The notes: generated by a model from the letters alone, not told the origin. Counted from the stretch's first letter, positions 8,880 to 19,526 are shown. The stretch is DNA of 64,000 nucleotides from Stenotrophomonas maltophilia (GCA_009912235.1 WNDS01000002.1:310001-374000), one strand, 5' to 3'. Numbers and translations are program-made.

Positions 8880-10358
8880 TCACAGGTCCGGGTTGGCCAG
8901 CCGCCGCAGGGGCGCCAGCAGATCAGTGGGAAGCAGGCCGCGCGGGCCATCGGCGGCGGCATCATCACCGGCCAGCGCATGCAGCAGTGCGCCGGCCGCG
9001 GCCGCATCGAAGGCCGCCAGGCCCTGCGCGCGCAGGCTGGCGATGATGCCGGTGAGCAGATCGCCCATGCCGCCGACCGCCATGCCGGGGTTGCCGGCAG
9101 CGATCAGGCGCGGGCACTGCCCCGGTGCAGCCACCACGGTGCCGGCCCCCTTCAGCACCACCACCGCCTGGTAGCGCTCGGCCAGCGCCTGGGCGCTGCC
9201 GTAGCGGTCGGCCTGGATGGCGGCGGTGCGGGTGCCCAGCAGGCGGGCGGCCTCACCGGGGTGCGGGGTCAGGATGGCGTCGGGCATGGGCTCGGGCGCG
9301 GCCGCCAGCAGGTTCAGCGCATCGGCATCGACTACCAGCGGCTTGCCGCAGGTGCGCACCTGCGCCCACAGCGCGCGCGCCCAGTCGTCCTGGCCCAGGC
9401 CAGGGCCGACGGCCAGCACTCGCGCCTTGTCCAGCAGCGCTGGCGGCACGCTGTCGCTCTCCAGCGCATGCACCATCGCCTCAGGCAGTCGCGCCAGCAG
9501 CGGCGCCACGTGGCCCGGGCGGGTGGCGATGCTGAGCAGGCCGGCGCCCGCACGCAGTGCCGCTTCGGCGGCCAGCGCGATCGCACCACCGCTGCCATGG
9601 TTGCCGCCCACGCACAGCACGTGGCCGGACTCGCCCTTGTGGGTATTGGCGCGGCGCGGCGGCAGCAGCGCGCGCAGCGCTTCGCCGTGCCAGGCCTGGG
9701 CGCTGGGCGCAACGTCCTGCCAGGCCGCCTCGTGCAGTTGCAGCGGCGCCAGTGCGCGCACGCCCACATGTTCCAGCGCGTCGCCGGTGAACAGCCCACG
9801 GTGGGGCGCGATGAACTGCAGCGTCCGCGTGGCGCGCACGGCCACGCCCGGTACGCGGCCCAGGTCGGCGTCCACGCCACTGGGTACGTCCAGCGCCAGC
9901 ACCGGTGCACCGTGGCGGTTGACCGCTTCAACCAGCGCTTCGGCCGCACCTTCCGGCGCACGCGCCAGGCCCAGCCCGAACAGCGCATCGACCAGCACGT
10001 CGGCAGCGGGCAACATGCTGCTGAAGGCGGTGACCTCGCCACCGGCCGCGGTGAAACCGTCGGCGGCGCGCTGCGCCAGCGGGGTGGACGGGCCCTTGCC
10101 CGGCAGCGCGATGACCTGCACCGTCCGCCCGGCCCGCAGGGCGTGGGTGGCCAGCACGTAGCCATCGCCACCGTTGTTGCCGGCGCCCACCAGCACGCAG
10201 ATGCGCCCGGCCTGCGGCCAGTGCTGCAGCAGGCAGTGCCAGGCGGCCAGACCGGCCTGGGCCATCAGGCTCCAGGCGCCGTCGCTGGCCAGTACCGAGG
10301 CGCGGGCGTCGAGCGTGCGCGCGGCGGCGGTGTCGAACAGGAGCGAGGGATCGGGCAT
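8880..10358 (-). CDS. nnrD: Bifunctional NAD(P)H-hydrate epimerase / ADP-dependent dehydratase
   Basis: This enzyme repairs damaged nicotinamide cofactors: the N-terminal domain epimerises NAD(P)HX and the C-terminal domain dehydrates the S form using ADP. The 492 residues contain a YjeF_N domain (about 1-210, with VLVGAGNNGGDGYVLA and VLVDALFGLGLAR) fused to a carbohydrate-kinase-like YjeF_C domain. The latter shows HKGESGHVLCVGGNHGSGGA, the DADALNLL and LTPHPGEAARLLG motifs, and GMGDLLTGIIASL near the C-terminus. The start at 10358 lies only 22 nt from the divergent queG start, with a shared AT-rich -10-like element between them. Confidence 0.93.
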   Translation of the reverse strand: MPDPSLLFDTAAARTLDARASVLASDGAWSLMAQAGLAAWHCLLQHWPQAGRICVLVGAGNNGGDGYVLATHALRAGRTVQVIALPGKGPSTPLAQRAADGFTAAGGEVTAFSSMLPAADVLVDALFGLGLARAPEGAAEALVEAVNRHGAPVLALDVPSGVDADLGRVPGVAVRATRTLQFIAPHRGLFTGDALEHVGVRALAPLQLHEAAWQDVAPSAQAWHGEALRALLPPRRANTHKGESGHVLCVGGNHGSGGAIALAAEAALRAGAGLLSIATRPGHVAPLLARLPEAMVHALESDSVPPALLDKARVLAVGPGLGQDDWARALWAQVRTCGKPLVVDADALNLLAAAPEPMPDAILTPHPGEAARLLGTRTAAIQADRYGSAQALAERYQAVVVLKGAGTVVAAPGQCPRLIAAGNPGMAVGGMGDLLTGIIASLRAQGLAAFDAAAAGALLHALAGDDAAADGPRGLLPTDLLAPLRRLANPDL

Positions 10359-10364
10359 GCCGGG

Positions 10365-10374
10365 ATTTTATACT
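10365..10374. promoter_or_regulatory. Symmetric -10-like element between nnrD and queG
   Basis: The 10-mer ATTTTATACT reads TATACT (10369-10374) towards queG and TATAAAAT (10372-10365) towards nnrD. Starts 6-8 nt downstream would fall at the A of each ATG (10381 and 10358), which predicts leaderless or nearly leaderless mRNAs in both directions. No good -35 boxes are visible. Confidence 0.4.
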
Positions 10375-10380
10375 GGTGGC

Positions 10381-11463
10381 ATGTCCCCCGCTCCCTCCCC
10401 GTCCGACCCGACCCGGGCCGTTGCCCGCATCCGCGAACTGGCACGTGCCCACGGCTTCCAGCGCTGCGGCATTACCGGCGTGGACCTGCGCGAGGATGAA
10501 GCGCACCTGGCCGACTGGCTGGGCCAGGGCCTGTACGGCACGATGGACTGGATGGCCCGCCATGGCACCCTGCGCGCACGCCCGGCCGAACTGCTGCCTG
10601 GCACCGTGCGGGTGATCTCGCTGGGCATGGACTACAGCCACAAGGACGACACCGAGGCCTGGGCCACGCTGGCCGACCCCGGCCGCGCCTACGTGGCGCG
10701 CTACGCGCTGGGCCGCGATTATCACAAGCTGATGCGCAACCGGCTGCAGAAGCTGGCCGCGCAGATCTACGACGAGGTCGCGCCGCTGGGCTACCGCGTG
10801 TTCGTCGATTCGGCGCCGGTGCTGGAGCGCGCGCTCGGCCGCAACGCCGGGCTGGGCTGGATCGGCAAGCACACCTGCCTGATCGACCGGCACGGCGGCT
10901 CCTGGTTCTTCATCGGCGAGATCTACATCGACCTGCCCCTGCCGGTGGACATGCCGGCCGCCGCGCACTGCGGCACCTGCACGCGCTGCATCGATGTCTG
11001 CCCCACCCAGGCCATCACCGCACCGCAGCGGCTGGACGCGCGGCGCTGCATTTCCTACCTCACCATCGAACACGACGGCGCAATTCCCGAAGACATGCGC
11101 CCGCTGATCGGCAACCGCATCTACGGCTGCGACGACTGCCAGCTTGTCTGCCCCTGGAACAAATTCGCCAAGCGCACCGACGAAGCGGATTTCCGGGCAC
11201 GCAACAACCTCGACACCGCGCGCCTGGACCAGCTGTTCGCCTGGGACGAGGCCGAATTCCTGCGCCGTACCGAGGGCAGCCCGATCCGCCGCAGCGGCCA
11301 CCAGCGCTGGCTGCGCAACATCGCCGTGGCGCTGGGCAATGCGCCAGCCTCGGCCGATGCCGTGGCCGCCCTGCACACACGCATCGACGATCCGTCGCCG
11401 CTGGTGCGCGAACACGTGCAGTGGGCGCTGGCCCAGCACGCGGGCCGCGCGCCGGCGGGGTGA
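10381..11463 (+). CDS. queG: Epoxyqueuosine reductase QueG
   Basis: QueG is a cobalamin-dependent iron-sulfur enzyme that reduces epoxyqueuosine to queuosine at tRNA position 34, the last step of the pathway whose product GluQ (also in this window) modifies further. The 360-residue protein has the family motifs [22 protein letters not shown] and [16 protein letters not shown]. Two [4Fe-4S] clusters follow, [12 protein letters not shown] (about 200-211) and [12 protein letters not shown] (about 251-262), and then a HEAT-like C-terminal region. The ATG at 10381 directly follows the divergent -10-like element; no Shine-Dalgarno is evident. Confidence 0.94.
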   Translation: MSPAPSPSDPTRAVARIRELARAHGFQRCGITGVDLREDEAHLADWLGQGLYGTMDWMARHGTLRARPAELLPGTVRVISLGMDYSHKDDTEAWATLADPGRAYVARYALGRDYHKLMRNRLQKLAAQIYDEVAPLGYRVFVDSAPVLERALGRNAGLGWIGKHTCLIDRHGGSWFFIGEIYIDLPLPVDMPAAAHCGTCTRCIDVCPTQAITAPQRLDARRCISYLTIEHDGAIPEDMRPLIGNRIYGCDDCQLVCPWNKFAKRTDEADFRARNNLDTARLDQLFAWDEAEFLRRTEGSPIRRSGHQRWLRNIAVALGNAPASADAVAALHTRIDDPSPLVREHVQWALAQHAGRAPAG

Positions 11464-11521
11464 ACCGCCCGCGCCGACGTGCGATCCTGAGCCCCCTGCT
11501 CCACCGGTCCGTGCCGTACCC

Positions 11522-12874
11522 ATGCAGCCTCGCAGCAACGATGTGTTCACCCCCAGCCAGCTCAACACGCTGGCGCGCGACTTGCTGGAAGGCAGCTTCC
11601 CGGCCATCTGGGTGGAGGCCGAACTGGGCAGCGTGGCACGCCCGGCCTCGGGCCACCTGTACTTCACGCTGAAGGATGCGCGCGCGCAGCTGCGTGCGGC
11701 GATGTTCCGGATGAAGGCGCAGTACCTGAAGTTCGTGCCGCGCGAAGGCATGCGCGTGCTGGTGCGTGGCAAGGTGACCCTGTACGACGCCCGTGGCGAG
11801 TACCAGATGGTGCTGGAGCACATGGAGGAAGCCGGCGAAGGCGCGCTGCGGCGTGCGTTCGAGGAACTGAAGGCGCGGCTGGAGGCCGAGGGCCTGTTCG
11901 CCGCCGAGCGCAAGCGCGAACTGCCGCGCCACGTGCGCCGCCTGGCGGTGATCACCTCGCCCACCGGCGCTGCCGTGCGCGATGTGCTGAGCGTGCTGGG
12001 CCGCCGTTTCCCGCTGCTGGAGGTGGACCTGCTGCCGACGCTGGTGCAGGGCAACAGCGCCGCGCCGCAGATCACCCGGCTGCTGCAGGCCGCCGATGCC
12101 AGCGCCCGCTACGACGTGATCCTGCTGACCCGTGGCGGTGGTTCGCTGGAAGACCTGTGGGCCTTCAATGACGAGGCGCTGGCGCGTGCGATCGCCGCCA
12201 GCCGCACGCCGGTGGTCTCGGCGGTGGGCCACGAGACCGACTTCAGCCTGAGCGACTTCGCCGCCGACCTGCGAGCACCGACGCCGTCGGTGGCCGCCGA
12301 ACTGCTGGTGCTCGACCAGCGCGACCTGGCACTGCGGCTGCGCCGCGATGCTGCGCGCATGGTGCAGCTACACCGCCATGCCATGAGCAAGGCCATGCAG
12401 CGCGCCGACAGGGCGCTGCTGCGGCTGAACGCGCAGAGCCCGCTAGCGCGGCTGGATGCGCTGCGCCAGCGCCAGCTGGAGCTGGGCCGGCGGCTGCAGG
12501 CCGCGCACACGCAGCGGCATGAACGCCGTGCCGCGCGCGTGCGCCACGCCGCGGCGGTACTGCGCGGACACCACCCGCACCGGCAGCTGGAGACCTTGCA
12601 GCGCCGCCTGGCGGCACTGGCCGGCCGGCCGCAGGCTGCACTGCAGCGCCTGATGCAACGCGATGCACTGCGCCTGCGCGGGCTGGCACGGTCACTGGAA
12701 GCGGTCAGCCCGCTGGCCACCGTGGCCCGCGGTTACAGCATCCTGACCCGCAGCGATGATGGCGCGCTGGTGCGCCGTGTCGACCAGGTCCGCCCCGGCG
12801 ACGCCCTGCGGGCGCGCGTGGGTGATGGCGTGGTGGACGTGCAGGTGGTCGCTACCCCAGCGACGCTGTTGTAG
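11522..12874 (+). CDS. xseA: Exodeoxyribonuclease VII large subunit
   Basis: XseA is the catalytic subunit of exonuclease VII, which degrades single-stranded DNA from both ends. The 450 residues show the OB-fold domain (about 12-105, [27 protein letters not shown]), the catalytic core with [30 protein letters not shown] and [25 protein letters not shown], and a long Arg/Leu-rich coiled coil (about 270-410). A C-terminal GYSILTR repeat ends the protein. The stop codon TAG at 12872-12874 is part of the GTAG end of a SMAG repeat, so the repeat forms the boundary of the gene. xseB is not in the window. Confidence 0.94.
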   Translation: MQPRSNDVFTPSQLNTLARDLLEGSFPAIWVEAELGSVARPASGHLYFTLKDARAQLRAAMFRMKAQYLKFVPREGMRVLVRGKVTLYDARGEYQMVLEHMEEAGEGALRRAFEELKARLEAEGLFAAERKRELPRHVRRLAVITSPTGAAVRDVLSVLGRRFPLLEVDLLPTLVQGNSAAPQITRLLQAADASARYDVILLTRGGGSLEDLWAFNDEALARAIAASRTPVVSAVGHETDFSLSDFAADLRAPTPSVAAELLVLDQRDLALRLRRDAARMVQLHRHAMSKAMQRADRALLRLNAQSPLARLDALRQRQLELGRRLQAAHTQRHERRAARVRHAAAVLRGHHPHRQLETLQRRLAALAGRPQAALQRLMQRDALRLRGLARSLEAVSPLATVARGYSILTRSDDGALVRRVDQVRPGDALRARVGDGVVDVQVVATPATLL

Positions 12875-12940
12875 ATCCACGCCATGCGTGGATGGCTCTC
12901 CCCGGGAATCCCGAGGTTGCCGGCCAACGGCCGGCACTAC
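12871..12940. repeat. Head-to-head SMAG repeat pair between xseA and the M48 peptidase
   Basis: The first unit (12871-12893) starts GTAG and folds on ATCCACGCCATGCGTGGAT. The second (12918-12940) is inverted, folds on TGCCGGCCAACGGCCGGCA, and ends in CTAC. The left GTAG supplies the xseA stop codon, and the right end lies one base before the stop of the opposite gene. The pair probably forms a structured barrier between two converging transcripts. Confidence 0.8.
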
Positions 12941-12941
12941 C

Positions 12942-13842
12942 TCAGCCGGGCGATGTGCAGAATTTCTGCCGGTATTCCATCGCCTTGGGCATCAACGCCT
13001 GCAGGTTCTGGATGCGGGTTCCGGGGTTCGGGTGGGTGGACGAGAACTCCGGTGCGGCGCGGCCACCGCTGGACTGCTCCATGCGCTGCCACAGCGGAAT
13101 CGCTTCGCGCGGGTCGAAGCAGGCGGCCGCTGCCAGCATCAGCCCCACTTCGTCGGCCTGGGTTTCATGGCTGCGTGCATACGGCAGCAGGTAGCCGTAG
13201 CCCATCGCCGACATCATCATCTGTTGCTGCTGCGCATCCATGCCACTGGCCGCACCGGCGGCCTGGCCGATCTGGGTCAGCTTCTGCTGGGCCATGCGCT
13301 GTGCGCCGTGGCACAGCAGCGCGTGGGCAATCTCATGGCCCATCACCACCGCCATCGCGTCCTGGCTGCGCGCTACCGGTACCAGCCCGGTATAGACGGC
13401 CATCTTGCCGCCGGGCAGGCAGAACGCGTTGGCCTGGTCGGACTGGATCACGTTGACTTCCCAGTCGAAGCCGCGCGAAAAGTGCCCCCGGCTGCAGGCC
13501 GTGCTCCTGCGCCAATGCGGTTTCCACCACGTCCACCTTGGCAATCAGCCGCTGCGCGATGGCACGCACCTCGCGTGATACCGGTGCATCCAGATCCAGC
13601 GGCCGCTCCTGCGCCAGGATCTGCTGGTAGGCCTGCAGCCCCAGTGCCTTTTCCTGCTGGGCATCCAGCGAGGCGTCGATCAGCACCTTCTGCCCGGTGT
13701 ACGGGTCCACCGCGCGGTTTGAAAACCAGTAGAACGCGGCGTAGCCGGCGAAAGCCAGCAGCACCCACCAGCGGATGTTGCCGAACAGGCCACGGCGCGC
13801 GGGGCGCTGGCCGGGTGGGCGGGAACGCGGATCGTTGGACAT
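12942..13842 (-). pseudogene. M48 family metallopeptidase, frameshifted
   Basis: The coding sequence begins MSNDPRSRPPGQRPARRG, with a single membrane segment near residues 22-40 (WWVLLAFAGYAAFYWF), and reads normally to LAQEHGLQP. It then leaves frame at a run of five C (13485-13489, G on the coding strand). In the next frame the protein resumes as HFSRGFDWEVNVIQSDQ and carries the M48 zinc motif MGHEIAHALL and the downstream helix with HETQADEVGL. One extra G in the run explains the break; with four G residues the join reads QPGHFSRGFDW. M48 proteases of this kind (Oma1/LoiP-like) act in envelope quality control. As written, the catalytic domain would not be made. Confidence 0.85.
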
Positions 13843-13934
13843 GGCGCGGCAATCCCTGCGGATCCCGCCGGTGGCGGGCACGGCGCCATCCTAGAATGCC
13901 CGGGGCGGCGGCCGGGTGAAGCTGCGGTGCCGGT

Positions 13935-15817
13935 TCAGATGCCGCGCACCAGGCGGAAACCGATGCGGGCCGAGGTGGTATCCGAATCCTGCGACTGCCG
14001 CCACGCGGCGCGGCTCTGCTCCGGCGCGTTGGCCCAGTTCCCGCCACGGATCACCCGCGCGCGGCAGCCCGGGTTGTACCAGGACGCGCCGTCGGACGGC
14101 GCCCGCCGGTAGCTGGCATGCCAGCAGTCGGACACCCACTCGCTCAGGTTGCCGGCCATGTCGTGCAGGCCCCAGGCATTGGGGTCGAACGTGGCCACCG
14201 GTGCCGGCCCCCCACCAGCCATCGCCGTAACCGATGAAGGCGTTGTGCCAGTGCCGCCCGGACGGCGACACGTCGCGGCCCCCGGTGAAGTTGCCGGCCC
14301 CTTCCGGCGGCGTGCCGGCATCGCCCCACGGGTAGCGGCCACTGCTGCCGGCACGCAGCGCATACTCGAATTCTGCCTCGCTGGGCAGGCGGTAGGAACG
14401 CCCGGTCTGCTCGCTCAACCAGTTGGCGTAGTTTTCCGCATCGCGCACGCTCACGTGCATCACCGGCTGGTTGCCCATCGCACGCGCGCCGTCGTAATCC
14501 GAACGCCAGTCCACACCGCTGCGGCGGATGAAGTTGCCGCTGCGCTCGTCGTACACCACCGAATGGCCGCGCCGGGTGGCACGCGGGCGCGTATTGGTGG
14601 CCTTCACGAAGCGCTCGAAATCGGCCACGGTCACTTCGGTGATGGCCATGGCGAAGCCACGCTCGAAGCGCACGTAATGCGCCGGGCACTCGGCATCGGT
14701 GGCGCCGGGTTCGGTGTCTCCGGCGCCCATCTGGAAGCCGCCATGCGGCACCACCACCATCTGCGGGCCACGGCCGCCATCGCGCAGCGCATCGCTGAAC
14801 ACCTGGCCGGGCCGGAAGCTACCGTAATGGGTGGCCAGGTCGATGCGCTCGCGCAGCTGGGCCACCACCGTATCGCCGGGCAGCGCGATGCGCAACGCCT
14901 CGGCCAGTTTTTCGCGGGCCGGCTTCAGGCCCTGCGGCGTGGCCAGGTCGCGCAGGCCACTGTCGCGCAGCTGCACCAGCGTGGCCGCGCGGATCGCTTC
15001 GATGCGCTCGAACGCATCGGCGATGGTCGGTGAGGAATCGCGCACCTTGCTGGCCTCGGCCAGCCAGGCACCGGCGCTGGCGAAGTCGCGCGCGCGCGGC
15101 CTCTTCGGCACGGCAGATCAGCCCGCTCTCGGCGGCGGCCAGGCCCTGCCGGGCACGCCCGTTGTCCGGGTCCAGCTGCAGCGCCTCACGGAAACTGGGC
15201 AGCGCGCCATCGCCGTCTTCGCCGATACGGCCGGCGCGCAGGTCGTCCTCGCCGGCGCGGTTGTAGGCCACCACGCGCTGGGCCAGTTCCACCCGCCCCT
15301 GCAGCGCGCGCACCTTGTCGTCGCAGGGGGCCAGCGTCAGCAGCACCAGTCCCATCTGCCCGGCCTCCAGCAGCGCCTCCCGCTGCTTCAGCGGCCGCAC
15401 CAGCAGCGCGTCGGCCTGCTGCTGAAGGCGCTGGCGCGCCCGTTGCAGCCCGGCGCGGGCCTGGCGGTCGTCGGGTTGCTCTTCCTGCACCGCCAGCCAC
15501 AGCGGGATGGCCGAGGCCTCGGTGGCATACAGGTCATCCTCGTTGAAGGCCTGCTGCGCGGCACGCCGCAGCTGGGCCAGGCTGCGCCCCTGGCGTTCCA
15601 CGCGCGGCGGCGTCCAGCGCTGCACGTCTTCGGCCGCGTCTTCACCGCCAATGGTCACCTTGCCCGTACGGTCGGCCACGGCCGCGGCCTGTGCCGGGCC
15701 ATCGGCATCGGCCTCGGTCACCACTGCCGGTGCCGCCTGTGGCGCAGGCGAGCAGCCCGGCGCAGCGGCAGCCAGCAGCAGGGCGGCACAGAGCACGGAT
15801 GACAGCGGAAAACGCAA
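13935..15817 (-). pseudogene. Formylglycine-generating-enzyme-like (SUMF1/FGE) lipoprotein, two frameshifts
   Basis: The N-terminus is a lipoprotein-like signal (MRFPLSSVLCAALLLAAAAP then GCS) followed by an Ala-, Arg- and Gln-rich helical, TPR-like region. The frame breaks in a (CG)6 tract at 15087-15098, where loss of one CG unit would explain it, and resumes as ARDFASAGAWLAEAS. The FGE-sulfatase domain starts at about 14760 with VVVPHGGFQMGAGDTE and continues through SYRLPSEAEFEYALRAG. It breaks again in a run of six C at 14208-14213 (one extra base), then ends in frame with NAWGLHDMAGNLSEWVSDCW and the terminal GFRLVR. The family includes formylglycine-generating enzymes and many non-enzymatic ligand-binding proteins; the substrate here is unknown. 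Confidence 0.82.
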
Positions 15818-15902
15818 GGGAGGGCTCCTTCTGCACGGGCGCGGACCGACGTTAGGCTATTCTCCCCTGCCTGAGCAAACACGAGTAGTAGAGCCGACCC
15901 AC

Positions 15903-16982
15903 GTGGCCATCTGGATCACCACCCCCGACGAACTGCATGCGCGCTACCAGCAGCGCCCGACCCGCATCGGCCTGGATACCGAATTCATCCGCGAACGTAC
16001 CTACTGGCCACAGCTGGCCCTGGTACAGATGGCGGTGAACGGTGAAATCCTTCTGATCGACCCCTTGATTCCCGGCATGACCGAGGCGCTCAAGCCCTGG
16101 CTGTCCGATACCGGCATCACCAAGGTGATGCACAGCGCCAGCGAAGACCTGGTGGCGTTCAAATCCGCCTGCGGCGTGATGCTGCGCCCGCTGTTCGACA
16201 CCCAGATCGGCGCCGCGCTGGCCGGCATCGGTGCCGGCATGGGCTACCAGAGACTGGTGGCGGAGATCACCGGGGTCACCCTGGCCAAGGGCGAAACCCG
16301 CTCGGACTGGATGCGCCGGCCGCTGTCCGAGGCGCAGCTGCAGTACGCCGCCGACGATGTCGAGCACCTGTTCGCGCTGCACGATGCCATCACCGCGCGG
16401 CTGGAGCAGCTCGGCCGCCTGCAGTGGCTGCAGGACGACGGCGAGCGCCTGCTGGCCAGTGTGGCCAACGATGAGGAACGCTGGCCGCACCTGGGCATGC
16501 GTGCGGCGCAGCTCCTGGACACTCCGGCCCAGCACCGCCTGCTGCGCCTGCTGCGCTGGCGCGATGTGCAGGCACGCAGCAGCGACCGCCCGCGCAGCTG
16601 GATCCTGGACAACGAACTGGCTGCCACGCTGGCGCGCACCCCGCCCGCCGACGAGGCCGCCTTGGCCAAACTGTTCGAACAGTTCCCGAAGGCGCCGCGC
16701 AAGCTGACCGGTGCGGTCTGGCAGGCATTGACCACGCCGCTGGGCGATGAAGCCGACGCGCCGCTGGCGCTGCAGGCCAGTGATGCCAACAAGCAGGCAC
16801 TGAAGAAGCTGCAGGACGCGGTGGCACAGCGCAGCCGCGAACTGGAACTGGCCGACGGCGTGCTGGCTTCGCGCAAGCATCTGGAGGCCTACCTGGAAAG
16901 CCGGCAGTGGCCGGCGGCGCTGACCGGCTGGCGCCAGCGCGAACTGGAAGCGCAGCTGCAGCCCCTGCTGCCGGCGCGTTGA
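15903..16982 (+). CDS. rnd: Ribonuclease D
   Basis: RNase D is a 3'-to-5' exoribonuclease involved in tRNA 3'-end maturation. The 359-residue protein has the DEDD exonuclease domain: Exo I IGLDTEFIRERTYWPQLALVQ near residue 23, Exo II around VMHSASEDLVAF, and Exo III YAADDVEHLFALHDAI. HRDC-type helical repeats follow (RLLRLLRWRDVQAR and the C-terminal ELELADGVLASRKHLEAYL). The start is a GTG at 15903 giving VAIWITTPDELHARY; no ATG is suitably placed and no strong Shine-Dalgarno is visible. It is divergent from the disrupted FGE-like gene. Confidence 0.9.
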   Translation: MAIWITTPDELHARYQQRPTRIGLDTEFIRERTYWPQLALVQMAVNGEILLIDPLIPGMTEALKPWLSDTGITKVMHSASEDLVAFKSACGVMLRPLFDTQIGAALAGIGAGMGYQRLVAEITGVTLAKGETRSDWMRRPLSEAQLQYAADDVEHLFALHDAITARLEQLGRLQWLQDDGERLLASVANDEERWPHLGMRAAQLLDTPAQHRLLRLLRWRDVQARSSDRPRSWILDNELAATLARTPPADEAALAKLFEQFPKAPRKLTGAVWQALTTPLGDEADAPLALQASDANKQALKKLQDAVAQRSRELELADGVLASRKHLEAYLESRQWPAALTGWRQRELEAQLQPLLPAR

Positions 16983-17032
16983 TGACCCGGCGCCGGTTCG
17001 TTCCGGCGCCATTTGCACCGCAGCCCCGCTGG

Positions 17033-17118
17033 GTAGAGTCGACTGTCAGTCGACTATCGCGCGCAGCGCGGGGGTAGAACCGCATCGCGCAAAGCAGTCG
17101 ACTGACAGTCGACTCTAC
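17033..17118. repeat. Head-to-head SMAG repeat pair downstream of rnd
   Basis: GTAGAGTCGACTGTCAGTCGACT at 17033-17055 is mirrored exactly by its reverse complement at 17096-17118, separated by 40 nt. The two units together can form one long hairpin. The core is almost the same as the unit at 2659, which shows that this is a dispersed family in this genome. Confidence 0.85.
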
Positions 17119-17147
17119 CCAGCGCGTCCATCCGCTCGCGGAAACGA

Positions 17148-17173
17148 CAACGCCCCGCAGAGGCGGGGCGTTG
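17148..17173. terminator. Hairpin between rnd and the TonB receptor
   Basis: An 11-bp perfect stem, CAACGCCCCGC at 17148-17158 with 17163-17173, encloses an AGAG loop between the converging genes. On the minus strand it is followed by TCGTTTCC, a weak U tract, so it most likely ends the receptor transcript. Confidence 0.7.
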
Positions 17174-17197
17174 CCGGGTGCTGCATGAAGCCGGTGC

Positions 17198-19526
17198 TTA
17201 CCAGTTCAGGTTCAGCGAAACACCCGCGGTATGCGGTTCGTTGTAGACCGCCGCCATGTAGTTCTCGATCACGCCCTTCAGGTTCTTCTCGTTGGTGATG
17301 TTGCGCGCGAACAGCGCCACTTCGTAGGCACCGTAGTTGCCCGAATAACCGACCTTCAGGCCACCTTCGAAATCACCCTTGGAATTGAACTCGGCGCTGT
17401 CGTACAGCACGAAGCTGGTGTAGCCCTGCTTGTTCCAGTCGGTGGACACGAACATGGTGGCCGCATCGCTGACCGGGAAGTCGTAGCGGGCGGCCAGGTT
17501 CACCGTGTACTTCGGCGCGTTCGGCAGCGGGTTGCCGTCGATCTGCGCGAAGGTGTTGGCACCGACCTTGATGGTCGGGTCGTTCACGGTGCACACCACC
17601 ACGCCGTTGAGGCCACAGACCTGCGCATAGACGCGCTTGTCCTTGATCTCGCTGTGCAGCAGGCTCAGGCCGGCGCTCAGGGTCAGGTTCGGAATCGGGC
17701 GCAGTTCCAGATCGGCTTCCAGGCCGTAGGCCTTGGCCTTGTCGGCGTTGAACAGCACGCCGTTGCCGTCCGAATCATTGCCGTTGAGCTGGATGTCCTT
17801 GACCGTGTAGGCGAACGCGGTGGCGTTCAGGCGCAGGCGGTTGTCCCACAGGCTGCTCTTCACGCCGGTTTCCCAGGACAGGATCTTTTCCGAGTTGGCG
17901 GTGGTGAAGTCGGCGTTGAACACCACCGAACGGCCCTGGATGGTCGGGCCGCGGAAGCCGCTGGCGACCTTGGCGTACACGCTCACGTTCTGGGTGAGCT
18001 GGTACATCGCGCTCAGGTCCCAGCTCGGGGTGGTGTCGGACATCTTGACGTCGGTGCGGCCCTTGTAGGTCACCACGCCGGCGGCGGTGTCGGCAGTCTT
18101 CAGCAGGCGCGTGTGCTTCTCATCGTTGGTCTGGCGCACGCCGGCGGTCAGGGTCAGCTTGTCGTTGACCGCGTAGGTGACCTGGCCGAAACCGGCCCAC
18201 GAGGTGTTCTTGTTGCGCAGGCGCACCCAGTTGTTCGGGTTGCGCGCAGTGCCCTGCAGGAACCAGGCGCGCTGGTAGAAATCGGTGGTGTCGGCGCCGT
18301 TGAAGTAGAATAGGCCAGCCTGCCACTGCAGCGGGCTGTCGGTGTGGCTGGCCAGGCGGAATTCCTGGGTCCACTGGTCCAGATCACGGATCTGGCCCAT
18401 CGACTGGCCGTAACCGTTGGGCACGCCGTTGACCGGGAAGTTGACCGCCGCGCAGCCGTCGGTGTCGCCACGGCTGTAGCCGGAGGTGGTTTCGTAGGCG
18501 GTGATCGAGGTCAGGTCGATGGCGCCGAAGTCATAGCGCGCCTTCACCGAACCGCCGTAGGTCTTGTAGGCCTGCGTGTTGTTGCCGGCTTCGTCGTAGG
18601 CCACCTGGTCGCGCGGCACGTCGGTCTTGTTGGAGCCCTTGGTCAGCGCACCGCGCAGGAACAGGGTCGAGGTGCCGCTGTAGTCGCGGGCGTGCGCCGA
18701 AGCCAGGATCGAGAACTGGTCGCTGGGCTTGAGCAGCAGCTGCGCGCACGTTGCGGTCGTCGAAGCCGCCCATGGCGTTCTTCTTCGGGCTGACGGTGCC
18801 GTCGGCGCTGGGGCCGGTGTAGGTGTTGTCGACGTAGTCGTCGCGGTGCTGGTACAGGGTCGACACGCGGAACGAGGCGATGTCGTTGATCGGCCCGCCG
18901 AAGCCACCGTCGATGGACACGCTGTTGTAGGTGGCGTAGCTGGCGCTGACGCGACCGGTGTACTCATCGCTCGGCTTGATGCTGTCGAACTTGATGATGC
19001 CGGCGGTGCTGTTGCGGCCGAACAGCGAACCCTGCGGGCCGCGCAGCACTTCCACCTGGTCCACGTCGTAGACCGGGTTGGACTTCAGCACCACGTGCTC
19101 GAGCACCACGTCGTCCTGGATGATCGACACCGGCTGCGAGGCGCCAAGGTAGAAGTCGATGTTGCCCAGGCCGCGGATGTAGAAGCGCAGGAAGATGCGG
19201 CCGGTGGTGGTTTCGGCATACAGGCTCGGCACGCGGCCGGACAGCGCCAGCAGGGTGTCGTCGTCGCCAGCGGTGTAATCGCGCATGCGCTCGCCCTGCA
19301 CCACGCCCACCGACACCGGCAATTCCTGCAGGTTCTGCTCGCGGTGCTCGGCGGTCACGGTGATGGTGTCCAGACCGGTCGGGGTCGGAGCAGCGTCCTG
19401 TGCGGCGGCGGCGAAGCTGCCCACCAGGGCCAGGCCGGCACAGGCCAGGGCCAGCGGATGGTGGCGGAAGGAAATGACCGAAGACGACACGCCCGACGAA
19501 CGATGGGAATGGGATTGGGAAGACAT
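17198..19526 (-). pseudogene. TonB-dependent outer-membrane receptor, frameshifted
   Basis: The start MSSQSHSHRSSGVSSSVISF leads into a signal peptide (ALACAGLALVGSFAAAAQ), a TonB-box-like DTITVTAEHREQNLQELPVS and a plug domain with VEVLRGPQGSLFGRNSTAG. The frame is lost after GGFDDRNVRA near 18745, within a GCGCGC tract. In the next frame it resumes as QLLLKPSDQFSILAS and carries the whole beta-barrel to the terminal GVSLNLNW, which has the expected aromatic last residue. Loss of one GC unit would explain the break. The frame-restored length would be about 776 residues. The ligand is unknown; the plug and barrel resemble xanthomonad siderophore/oligosaccharide-type receptors. Confidence 0.88.

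Noticed and set aside
9928..12075. 715-codon minus-strand frame opposite queG and the start of xseA
   Set aside because: It has low-complexity Arg/Ala/Gly composition and overlaps three better-supported genes.
15882..15910. GTAGAGCCGACC just before rnd as a SMAG repeat
   Set aside because: Only the left half resembles the repeat and no inverted partner is present; it may be a relic but cannot be supported.
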